From Bacillus sp. Xin1 (GTDB lineage Bacteria; Bacillota; Bacilli; Bacillales; Bacillaceae_G): 64,000 nt of DNA. The position numbers were made by a program, and so were the translations under genes. The notes beneath the pieces were generated by a model that was not told the DNA's origin, did not search any database, and worked only from the letters and a program-made list of their open reading frames with translations. Below, piece by piece: positions 24,593 to 32,863 of this stretch (positions within the stretch are counted from its first letter, which is position 1; each line of letters starts with the position of its first letter). The stretch lies in NCBI RefSeq assembly GCF_013314535.1, contig NZ_JABUAE010000008.1:86475-150474 (forward strand). The letters run 5' to 3'.

Positions 24593-26104
24593 GTGTCCAT
24601 ATTATTACAAACGTTCCAAGAACGAAAGTTAGAATTACTTCATGCGCTGATTGAGCATTTGCAAATTTCACTTATTTCTTTATTTTTTGCGGTGATGATT
24701 GCCGTCCCGCTCGGTATTTGGTTAACGAGAAGAGAGCGCATTGCTGAGTTTATTATAGGCACCTCTGCTATTATGCAAACAATTCCTTCATTAGCTTTAC
24801 TTGGGCTTTTAATCCCGCTTGTTGGCATTGGAAAGGTTCCGGCAATTATCGCGCTGGTCGTGTATGCGCTATTACCCATTTTACGAAATACATATACGGG
24901 TATTCGTAAGTTAGATGCATCGCTTATTGAAGCAGCAAGAGCGATGGGAATGAATAGTTTTAGAAGATTATGGAGAGTAGAACTACCGCTAGCGTTACCA
25001 ATTATAATGGCTGGAATTCGTACAGCAATGGTACTAGTTGTTGGAACAGCTACATTAGCTGCTTTAATAGGAGCTGGAGGGCTTGGAAAGCTTATTTTAC
25101 TCGGTATAGACCGAAATGACCATGCTCTTATCGTATTAGGGGCTGTACCAGCCGCATTGTTAGCTTTATTCTTTGATGGAGTACTTCGAATGTTTGAGAG
25201 CACGAGACGCTCTCCTAAGCGAATTATCGCGGCAATTTGTATTATCGCTGTAGTTATTGCCGCACCATTTCTTTGGAATACACAAAAGAAAGATATTGTG
25301 ATTGCTGGAAAACTTGGATCTGAACCAGAAATTTTAATTCAAATGTATAAGCAGTTGATCGAGCAAGATACGGATTTAGATGTAGAATTAAAACCAGGAC
25401 TTGGAAAAACAGCGTTTGTTTTTGAAGCTTTAAAATCGGGAGAAATTGATATATATCCTGAATTTTCAGGGACCGCTTTATCTACCTTTGTAAAAGAAGA
25501 TCCGAAAAGTACAAATCGTCAGGAAGTATATGAACAAGCGCGCCAAGGGATGGAAAAGAAGTATAATATGGTAATGCTACAGCCGATGGAATATAACAAT
25601 ACATATGCACTTGCAATGCCAAAGAATGTGGCAGAGCAGTATAATGTGAAGACAATCTCAGATTTACGAAATGTTGCAGCAAATGTTAAGGCTGGATTTA
25701 CATTAGAGTTCGCAGATCGGGAAGATGGATATAAAGGGATCCAAAAGTTATATAATTTACAGTTTTCAAATGTAAAAACAATGGAACCAAAGTTACGTTA
25801 TAGTGCAATAGAATCTGGAGATGTTACTGTCATTGATGCTTATTCTACTGACAGCGAACTTGAACAATATGGATTACAGGTACTAGAAGATGATAAAGGG
25901 CTATTTCCACCTTACCAAGGAGCTCCTTTATTAAGAAAAGAAACCCTTGATAAATATCCTGAACTTGAAAAGACATTAAATAAACTTGCTGGGAAAATTT
26001 CAGATGAAGATATGAGAAAAATGAATTATGAAGTAAATGTAAATGGTGAAAGTGCGGAAAAAGTAGCGAGACAATTTTTAGAAAAAGAGGAGTTAATTCA
26101 TTGA
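24593..26104 (+). CDS. egtU: Permease fused to substrate-binding domain (EgtU-type)
   Basis: One polypeptide with an N-terminal OpuBB-like permease (residues 1-205, including GAGGLGKLI and the EAARAMGMN coupling loop) and a C-terminal extracytoplasmic binding domain (about 225-503). The binding domain carries FTLEFADREDGYKG, YSTDSELEQYGLQVLEDD and LFPPYQGAPL. As I remember the pneumococcal ergothioneine binder EgtUC, these blocks match it closely, closer than glycine-betaine binders. Start GTG 24593 follows GGAGAGGGGG. Confidence 0.8.
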   Translation: MSILLQTFQERKLELLHALIEHLQISLISLFFAVMIAVPLGIWLTRRERIAEFIIGTSAIMQTIPSLALLGLLIPLVGIGKVPAIIALVVYALLPILRNTYTGIRKLDASLIEAARAMGMNSFRRLWRVELPLALPIIMAGIRTAMVLVVGTATLAALIGAGGLGKLILLGIDRNDHALIVLGAVPAALLALFFDGVLRMFESTRRSPKRIIAAICIIAVVIAAPFLWNTQKKDIVIAGKLGSEPEILIQMYKQLIEQDTDLDVELKPGLGKTAFVFEALKSGEIDIYPEFSGTALSTFVKEDPKSTNRQEVYEQARQGMEKKYNMVMLQPMEYNNTYALAMPKNVAEQYNVKTISDLRNVAANVKAGFTLEFADREDGYKGIQKLYNLQFSNVKTMEPKLRYSAIESGDVTVIDAYSTDSELEQYGLQVLEDDKGLFPPYQGAPLLRKETLDKYPELEKTLNKLAGKISDEDMRKMNYEVNVNGESAEKVARQFLEKEELIH

Positions 26105-26142
26105 AATTTGCAAAAAATATACAAATTAATGCTTAAGAATTG

Positions 26143-26173
26143 ACCGTTCATAATAAAATGAACGGTTTTTTCG
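26143..26173 (+). terminator. Terminator of the importer operon
   Basis: ACCGTTCAT / ATGAACGGT hairpin followed by T-run. Confidence 0.85.
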
Positions 26174-26283
26174 TGCATACTTATACATTTTTTCAAAAAA
26201 GTATTCCCTTTTTGCTCATTTTCTTTTAGAATAAGTAATGTTTTCCTGAAAAAATATAATAGAAACATCTATTAGAGAAAAAG

Positions 26284-27750
26284 GTGACTTTAATAGTTGA
26301 ACGGATAAGCATAACACCTAGAATGACAGATGGGGTGGTACCGATAGAAAAGAAATTAGGGTTTTTTCCATTAATCGCATTAGTAGTAGGAACAATGGTT
26401 GGCGGTGGTGTGTTTAGTTTACCGCATGATTTAGCAGTAGGTGCAAATAGTGGCGCAACAATAATCGGATGGTGTATTACAGCGATGGGAATGATTCCCC
26501 TTGCGCTTGTATACCAAACGTTAGCAAGACAAAAGCCAGATCTTGAAGGTGGAATTTATAGTTATGCACGCGCAGGGTTCGGTGAATATATCGGATTTAA
26601 CAGTGCATGGGGATACTGGCTTGCAGGAATTTTAGGAAACGTAGCTACGATCATGTTATTGTTTAGTACACTTGGATATTTTTTCCCTATTTTTAAGGGA
26701 GGAAACAACGTTGCATCCATCGTTGGTGCATCTCTTTTATTATGGACACTTCACTTCCTTATTTTAATTGGAATTCGTGAAGCATCTATTATGAACTTTA
26801 TTGCAACAATTGGAAAATTAGTTCCGATTTTATTATTTATTGTAGTTATGGTTACAGCATTTCGCTGGGATACATTTACACATGATTTTTGGGGAGAGGA
26901 AACCGTTTCTATTTCTTCTGTCCTTGGTCAAGTGAAAAATACGATGCTTGTTACACTTTGGGTATTTATTGGTGTGGAAGGAGCAGTCGTATTATCAGGT
27001 AGAGCAAAAAATAGTCGTGATGTTGGGAAAGCAACGGTTGTTGGATTAATTTTAGTTATGACGATTTATATTTTAATCTCAGTCCTTTCTATGGGGGCCA
27101 TGACAAGAGAAGAACTCTCTATGTTAGAAACGCCGTCAATGGGACATGTATTAGAACATGTTGTTGGACCTTGGGGGGCATTTGCAATTAATATTGGATT
27201 GGTTGCTTCCCTTGTCGGGACATTAATCGGATGGTTCTTACTGGTTTCTGAAATTTCTCACGTGGCCGGGAAAGATGGCGTATTTCCAAAAGTCTTTACG
27301 AAGACAAATAAAAAGCAGACGCCACATGTTGCATTATGGATTTCAAACGGTGTCGCACAAACGTTGTTTATAATCGTTTTATTCTCGGAATCAACGTATC
27401 AAATGATGTATTTTATCGCATCTACATCTATTTTACTTCCTTACTTATTATCAGCACTTTATCAGTTGAAATTAGTTGTAACGAAGGAACTAAAACGTGC
27501 GAGACTAAAAAATGGAATACTCGCGCTAATTGCCGCATTATATTCTGTATGGTTGATTTATGCAGCAGGCTTGAAAAACTTATTACTTGTCTCAATCGTA
27601 TATGGGATTGGACTTATTGTTTATATGTTTGCTCGAAAAGAAAAAGGCAATCGCTGTTTTTCTGGTATGGAGAAATATGTTATGGCTGTAATTGTAATTG
27701 CAGCAGCAGTGTCACTTTATATGCTTGCAACAGGTACTATCAAAATGTAA
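26284..27750 (+). CDS. Basic amino-acid/polyamine antiporter (APC family, ArcD-like)
   Basis: About 12 to 13 membrane helices. The N-terminal VVGTMVGGGVFSLP matches the APC substrate-binding unwound helix, and the ArcD-type features are EGGIYSYARAGFGEYIGF, GVEGAVVLSGRAK and the LVGTLIGWFLLVSEISH segment. It probably exchanges arginine with ornithine or a related pair; no arc genes are adjacent. GTG 26284 is the only nearby upstream start, with AAGGTGA overlapping it, so the exact N-terminus is uncertain. 488 aa. Confidence 0.82.
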   Translation: MTLIVERISITPRMTDGVVPIEKKLGFFPLIALVVGTMVGGGVFSLPHDLAVGANSGATIIGWCITAMGMIPLALVYQTLARQKPDLEGGIYSYARAGFGEYIGFNSAWGYWLAGILGNVATIMLLFSTLGYFFPIFKGGNNVASIVGASLLLWTLHFLILIGIREASIMNFIATIGKLVPILLFIVVMVTAFRWDTFTHDFWGEETVSISSVLGQVKNTMLVTLWVFIGVEGAVVLSGRAKNSRDVGKATVVGLILVMTIYILISVLSMGAMTREELSMLETPSMGHVLEHVVGPWGAFAINIGLVASLVGTLIGWFLLVSEISHVAGKDGVFPKVFTKTNKKQTPHVALWISNGVAQTLFIIVLFSESTYQMMYFIASTSILLPYLLSALYQLKLVVTKELKRARLKNGILALIAALYSVWLIYAAGLKNLLLVSIVYGIGLIVYMFARKEKGNRCFSGMEKYVMAVIVIAAAVSLYMLATGTIKM

Positions 27751-27775
27751 AAAGTCCTCTTGAAGGACTTTTTTT
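27750..27775 (+). terminator. Terminator of the antiporter gene
   Basis: AAAGTCCT / AGGACTTT hairpin and seven T. Confidence 0.85.
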
Positions 27776-27845
27776 CTTTGTATACAAGGAATTTTATTTT
27801 ATTCACAGAATATCTAATATATAAGATGTTTTAGGAGGGATGAGA

Positions 27846-28106
27846 ATGGAAGAAAAAGAACAACTGTTAAGAATTATGGAATTGGCAAGTGATTTGCGAA
27901 AAGTATTAGTGCAAGAATCATTTTTTAATCATCATCCCGAACTACGTGGAGCAATTGAAAATTTGGCTGGTTCTGTAGAGACTTTAGCAAGTCTGCAGCA
28001 TAATAAAGATGAAAATGCCGAGGATAAATTAAGATATGTACTTGCTAAAATGAAAATTGCTAACAATGCGATTATGCAGGAGAAAAAGGCTTTTCCTTCT
28101 CATTAA
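27846..28106 (+). CDS. Small helical hypothetical protein
   Basis: 86 aa, predicted all-helical and charged (EEKEQLLRIMELASDLRKVL, then ELRGAIENLAGSVETLASL). AGGAGGG stands directly before an ATG at 27840, so the ATG 6 nt further on (27846) has the better spacing. No family is recognised; size and helical pattern fit a regulator or adaptor. Confidence 0.6.
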   Translation: MEEKEQLLRIMELASDLRKVLVQESFFNHHPELRGAIENLAGSVETLASLQHNKDENAEDKLRYVLAKMKIANNAIMQEKKAFPSH

Positions 28107-28124
28107 TATAAGTTTTACTTTTGG

Positions 28125-28152
28125 TAACCTGACGTAGTACGTCAGGTTTTTT
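28125..28152 (+). terminator. Terminator
   Basis: Perfect palindrome ACCTGACGTA / TACGTCAGGT with T-run. Confidence 0.85.
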
Positions 28153-28217
28153 TGTTTCTAGTTTTCTTTTATAGTTCATACAATAAGAACAGCATGGAAA
28201 AAAGAAGGTGAGTCGTA

Positions 28218-30029
28218 TTGAAGTTACATAAAGCTCTCCATTCAAGTTTTATAAAACGGATGTACCACATGAGGTTTCTTGGGAAGTTTGTTGAAGGTGA
28301 GGAGAAGAAAAAAGATACGTTTTCGGTGCAATGTCTTTCACAAATCCCTCCAATCTTGAAATCGCAATTTGAAGGCGAAACATATTTGTTTGAAGGGCTA
28401 TATGCAAACAAAAAAAATGAGAGAATCTTTGCGGACTTGAAGAAAAAAAAGTTAGAAAAACAATTAGTATTGTTTCGCCTTTATTATGAAAGGGGAAACT
28501 TGTACGTTGAATTAATATGTACAGAAGAGCGGGAGATTGCGGATGCATATAGGATCGTTCCATCACCAAGGTTAGCAGGATATAAAAATAGAGAATCTTT
28601 AGAGCGAAAACTGGGCAATGGATATTTATCGTTCCTTATTCCTAAATTTCCACACGATTTCGAAGTACCCGAGTTGTTATGGTATGAAGGTAGATTATAT
28701 GGAAATTTATCATTAAAAGCATCTATTAGTTCAATTGCATATTGTGAACAAAAAAAAGAATGTAAATACATTGAAATTAATGATTGGAACCAGTATATAG
28801 AAGTGAAAGCAGATGATCAGTTGTATTTTGTACGAGAAAATATGTATAATCAGCTTCTAAAGAAAATCATTGAAGAAGGAAAAAGAGTGGAAGTAGTAGA
28901 CATAAAAATGCAAAAAGAAGACCAAGAATGGAATGAACGTGAATCTACATTTATACAGTATGTACAGGATGTAATCAATAATAAAGGATTGTATTTAGAT
29001 GCAACGGATATTTTTAATTTTCATATTAGTGTAAAAACAAATCTGTTAACAATTCTTGCTGGTATTCCGGGAATCGGAAAATCACGATTTGTGCAGGCAT
29101 ATGCAGAAGCATTAGGGTTAACATATGGGGAAGAATTGCTATGGATTCCGATTTCTCCATCTTATCAAGAGCCACATGATATACTAGGCTATCTGCATCC
29201 AAATGGAACATATATTGAGAGTGAAACGAAGTTAGTTCGAACATTATTAAAAGCATATGAAAATCCGAATCAACTTTATATGATTGTATTTGATGAAATG
29301 AATATGTCACATATTGAACATTGGTTTACGCCATTCTTATCTATTCTTCAATTAGAAAAGAAAAATCGTATCCTTTCTTTATATGAGGAAGGAAATGAGA
29401 TAGAAAATATAGTTCCATCAAAAATTGAAATTGGTGAAAATATTATTTTTATCGGAACTGTGAATTTTGATGAAACAACGAAAGAATTATCAGATCGCTT
29501 ATTAGATCGAGCAAATCTCATTACCCTTCAAAAAATTCCATTCTGTGAAATCAATATGCAACAAAATCAAGGGATACAAATCCCGCCACTGCAAGTTACA
29601 ACAGGAGAATTTCGTATGAATTGGTTACGAAATAAAGAGATGATGGATGTGCTTTCCGAAGAAGAATTAGAACTATTAGACAAATTACATGGCTTAATAT
29701 CATCACATGACGCATCGAAAGGTGTTTCTTTTCGATGTGCTGCTGCAATTGCAACGTATTTGCAAAATATCCCTCGAAAAGATAATCAGTCTTATATGAT
29801 TAGCCGAGAAGAAGGTTTTGATTTACAAGTAAAACAGCGTGTTTTAACAAAATTACGTGGTACGGAAATGACAATTGGTCCCCTTCTTCGTGAAGATGAA
29901 AAGAAAGGACTATCGCTAGTAGCATTGTTGCAATCACCACTTGCGAATTGCGTTTCTGCATTCGAACATTCTCTAACCTATATAAGAGAAAAACGACGGG
30001 AATTGGAGTTGTATGGGTATGCCAAATGA
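28218..30029 (+). CDS. McrB-like AAA+ ATPase/GTPase of a two-gene defence module
   Basis: 603 aa. The first ~230 residues form a beta-rich region of no recognised domain, likely the DNA- or target-reading part. The AAA_5/McrB motor follows: Walker A GIPGIGKS (282-289), the McrB-style SYQEPHDILGYL insert, Walker B IVFDEMNMSHIEHW (D359, E360), then a sensor segment GTVNFDETTKELSDR with LLDRAN. E. coli McrB has NTAD for guanine recognition; NFDE here suggests ATP or unknown preference. TTG 28218 follows GAAGGTGAG. The nuclease partner overlaps by 17 nt. A modification-dependent restriction role is inferred. Confidence 0.82.
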   Translation: MKLHKALHSSFIKRMYHMRFLGKFVEGEEKKKDTFSVQCLSQIPPILKSQFEGETYLFEGLYANKKNERIFADLKKKKLEKQLVLFRLYYERGNLYVELICTEEREIADAYRIVPSPRLAGYKNRESLERKLGNGYLSFLIPKFPHDFEVPELLWYEGRLYGNLSLKASISSIAYCEQKKECKYIEINDWNQYIEVKADDQLYFVRENMYNQLLKKIIEEGKRVEVVDIKMQKEDQEWNERESTFIQYVQDVINNKGLYLDATDIFNFHISVKTNLLTILAGIPGIGKSRFVQAYAEALGLTYGEELLWIPISPSYQEPHDILGYLHPNGTYIESETKLVRTLLKAYENPNQLYMIVFDEMNMSHIEHWFTPFLSILQLEKKNRILSLYEEGNEIENIVPSKIEIGENIIFIGTVNFDETTKELSDRLLDRANLITLQKIPFCEINMQQNQGIQIPPLQVTTGEFRMNWLRNKEMMDVLSEEELELLDKLHGLISSHDASKGVSFRCAAAIATYLQNIPRKDNQSYMISREEGFDLQVKQRVLTKLRGTEMTIGPLLREDEKKGLSLVALLQSPLANCVSAFEHSLTYIREKRRELELYGYAK

Positions 30030-31869
30030 GGAGCAACATGAGACGGAAATTGTAGACACAAAAGATAAGCTCCCGTTTGTATTAAAATTAATTATTGGAA
30101 CCGAAGGGAAGGGAGACTTTGTATTTTTGAATCGCCTTTGTAAACACTCGATAACAATGACGCATTGTGTTTATAAAGTGCAAGAATTAAAAGCATTACG
30201 CTTGATGTTACATTGCCAAAAGCCGCTTCGTGTCACTTTTATATGGAATAAAGTGTATGAAGGGAAAAAAGACAAGAAAGAATGGCAATATGAATTGCAT
30301 GAAAAAAAACAAAAAGTAGTATTATATGAACATGGAAAAACAGATTTTTTTTATCCTTGGCGCTGCGGTTTGTATCATTTTGAGGTGCAAGTGGAAGAAG
30401 ACGTATATTACGGAGCGTTTCAAATTGTTCCAAAAAATTTTGTTGATGATCAATTCGAAACGATTCAAAATTATGTGAAATCAATTTTGAATGAAATTAT
30501 GTTAGACCGTGGTTATTATAAAAAGACATTCTCAACATTAATTGATATTGAAGATTCTTCTTATTTAATGCTACTTCGAATGCTGCCACAGAAAATGAAA
30601 AAAATAAAACAACTGTATAAAAAAATTGAAGAAAACACAAGGTATGTGCATAGCTATCAGTGGGAAATAAGGGAACGAAAAGCGACGATGAAAAGTGTGA
30701 TAATGAGTGAGAAAAAGCCTTATGCTAAGCATTATAACCGTAGATTTATAGAACAAATAGATAGTCTGGAGAATGCTTTTCTGAAATTTACAACGAAACA
30801 GTTTTATCAATATTTGCTTGAATCGCAGACTTTCTTACAAAAGACAATTGAAATATTAGAACGAGCAACGCATACAAAAAAAGAGGAATATCAATCTGTG
30901 AAAACAATTATGAAAACCATTGAAAGAAACGGATCTGTAACAGATAGGGAGAAGCAAAAATATCGGAATATTCATTTGCTGAAAGAGGCAGACTTACGGA
31001 AAGCGTCCGTGAAAATACAAGAGTATAAAATTTTAAATCATATTGTACATCAAGCTGTACTGTACTTTCGGAATTTGTTGAATTCTTCATTCTGGAGAGG
31101 AGTTTCTGAAAAAACAAATATAACTATGCATGCTTTACCTGTTACACACAGGCAACTATTATATCATTTAGAGTTTCTACCACGTTATAATCAACAATCT
31201 CCAGCTTTATTATTTGTTTATAAACCCACGTTTTTAGTGTATGAATATTATGCATTTTTTATCGTCATTTCTCTATTGCAACAGTTAGAATTTAAAGATG
31301 AAATTCCACTGCGCGAACAAATTCAAACCTATTTTTACTTGGATGGTTTACAAGACGGCACGACAATTGTTTTAAATCGGGAAAACATCCAAATCCATGT
31401 AGCGTTTAATGATCTTATTGAAACGCATCCGCTCATTGCACTTAGTAAAGGCAGTCATTTTTATAATGGAGAAGATACGAAAAAGCCAGACATTCGTCTA
31501 GATTGTTATGTGAAGCAAGGGAAACGTTATGAGTACCAATCGTCTATTATTATTGAAGTGAAATATAGTCCAATGTTTAATATTTTTCAGCCTGTTGGTA
31601 ATACAAAAGCAACAGAGCAAATGTACAAATATTGGTCCATTAAGTATGTGGAAGAACAAGATGGAAAACGTATTTTTCACCGAAGAGCAATCCATGAAGT
31701 GATTTGTGTATACCCAGGCAGTCATATGCATGGGAAGAAAATAGAAGCTGGTTGCGGAGTCTTTTTGCAATTATATCCATATAAAACGAAGCAAGGAGAA
31801 GAGAAATTAGCTGGAAAACACGGTCTTGTGCAAATTTTTGAAAAGTGGTTAAAAAATATTGGAACATGA
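30013..31869 (+). CDS. DUF2357 protein with PD-(D/E)XK nuclease domain (McrC-like partner)
   Basis: 618 aa. The N-terminal ~300 residues fit DUF2357 (beta-rich start, then long charged helices at about 200-340). The C-terminal PDDEXK_7-type nuclease has its acidic residue in KKPDIRLD (D493) and the E-x-K pair in SSIIIEVKYSP (E515, K517), followed by TEQMYKYW as the usual Q-Y-x-Y-like helix. The start overlaps the McrB-like gene by 17 nt, so the products are probably made together. It ends with its own terminator. Nuclease function is inferred from the motif. Confidence 0.82.
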   Translation: MGMPNEEQHETEIVDTKDKLPFVLKLIIGTEGKGDFVFLNRLCKHSITMTHCVYKVQELKALRLMLHCQKPLRVTFIWNKVYEGKKDKKEWQYELHEKKQKVVLYEHGKTDFFYPWRCGLYHFEVQVEEDVYYGAFQIVPKNFVDDQFETIQNYVKSILNEIMLDRGYYKKTFSTLIDIEDSSYLMLLRMLPQKMKKIKQLYKKIEENTRYVHSYQWEIRERKATMKSVIMSEKKPYAKHYNRRFIEQIDSLENAFLKFTTKQFYQYLLESQTFLQKTIEILERATHTKKEEYQSVKTIMKTIERNGSVTDREKQKYRNIHLLKEADLRKASVKIQEYKILNHIVHQAVLYFRNLLNSSFWRGVSEKTNITMHALPVTHRQLLYHLEFLPRYNQQSPALLFVYKPTFLVYEYYAFFIVISLLQQLEFKDEIPLREQIQTYFYLDGLQDGTTIVLNRENIQIHVAFNDLIETHPLIALSKGSHFYNGEDTKKPDIRLDCYVKQGKRYEYQSSIIIEVKYSPMFNIFQPVGNTKATEQMYKYWSIKYVEEQDGKRIFHRRAIHEVICVYPGSHMHGKKIEAGCGVFLQLYPYKTKQGEEKLAGKHGLVQIFEKWLKNIGT

Positions 31870-31872
31870 AAA

Positions 31873-31905
31873 GAAATCCTCTTCTGTGGAAAGGATTTTT
31901 TTTTT
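31873..31905 (+). terminator. Terminator of the McrB-like/DUF2357 operon
   Basis: AAATCCT / AGGATTT hairpin with nine T. Confidence 0.8.
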
Positions 31906-32162
31906 GTACTTTATATGAAGTGTGAGACATACACTGTATGAATAAAGATAGTATAACATTCGGGTGTTTCTAATGAATGTAAAGTATGTATTGTTATTGT
32001 AAAAATTTCACATAAATTCACAACCGAAATAGGAGATCGTTTTATTTTATAGAATGTATGATGAAGGGAATATTTTTAGGTTGCATACGAAGGTTTGTTC
32101 TTATATGATAGATGGTGAAAGCGTTATCAAAAATAGAGCGGCGATGGGAGAGGCGGGGAAAT

Positions 32163-32759
32163 ATGTTCCAGCGTGTTCAAACAAAGGAAGAACATTTTTG
32201 GTTCGAGCAACTGTGGGGAGATTTTTGTGAAGAGAGAGATTTAATGTTTGTAGAACGTAATTTAAATCCATCACGATTTTTATTAATAGAAGGTGGGCAT
32301 GCTATCGGTACAGTAGAGTGTATTCGATATACAACACCTGAACATTCTAATTCTGAGTTTTTCTATCCGTTTTCTGAAAACGAGCTGGTGAAAGGGTTAA
32401 AAAATGTTTATGAAATAGGGAAATTAAGTATTGTGAAAACGTCGCGCGGGAGAGGACATTTCAAAAGGTTAACAGCTATTTTATTTATACATGCTTTAGA
32501 AATGAGAGCTGAGTGGTATATTGCTGTTGTTACAAAAAGAATGTATATGTATTTACTTACACTTGGTTTTCCAATTGAGCCTATTGATGACCCGTTTCCT
32601 TTTCATGATACATTGCAAGGGGTACCTGTTCGGATTCATGCTCGGAAAGGGTTAACACATTTGTATTCTTTAAAAGAATTTCGAGATGTTATTCAAGGGA
32701 ATGCTCATGCTCAGGCGTTAATAAAAGGAAACAGTAAAAATATTATGTTAACAAGATGA
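32163..32759 (+). CDS. GNAT-superfamily N-acyltransferase resembling autoinducer/N-acyl-amino-acid synthases
   Basis: 198 aa. The order of blocks resembles acyl-homoserine-lactone synthases and FeeM-type N-acyl amino acid synthases: FCEERDLMFVERNLNP, then YEIGKLSIVKTSRGRG (the E-x-x-K/R-L-x-V strand and turn), then AEWYIAVVTKRMYMYLLTLG. It lacks an ordinary acetyl-CoA loop. The ATG at 32163 follows AGAGGCGGGG, preferred over the upstream start at 32112. It lies just before the Fnr-controlled hcp gene but has its own leader. Product unknown. Confidence 0.6.
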   Translation: MFQRVQTKEEHFWFEQLWGDFCEERDLMFVERNLNPSRFLLIEGGHAIGTVECIRYTTPEHSNSEFFYPFSENELVKGLKNVYEIGKLSIVKTSRGRGHFKRLTAILFIHALEMRAEWYIAVVTKRMYMYLLTLGFPIEPIDDPFPFHDTLQGVPVRIHARKGLTHLYSLKEFRDVIQGNAHAQALIKGNSKNIMLTR

Positions 32760-32784
32760 TGTGTCACAAATTTTTATAAATTAT

Positions 32785-32800
32785 TGTGATTGATATCACA
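32785..32800 (+). promoter_or_regulatory. Fnr (Crp/Fnr) binding site upstream of hcp
   Basis: Perfect TGTGA-N6-TCACA, the Bacillus Fnr consensus. A TATATT hexamer at 32817-32822 puts the site about 36-41 bp before the expected start of transcription, the class II activation position. Confidence 0.75.
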
Positions 32801-32863
32801 TCCTTTTTTCTTCATGTATATTACGATTTAGTTGTAATGATTGATTAGGAAAGGGTGGGGGAT

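Noticed and set aside
24640-25203. Antisense open frame inside the permease domain
   Set aside because: Shadow of a biased membrane-protein coding sequence; no start signal.
27336-27824. Open frame overlapping the end of the antiporter gene
   Set aside because: Cys-rich, implausible protein in another frame of a clear membrane transporter.
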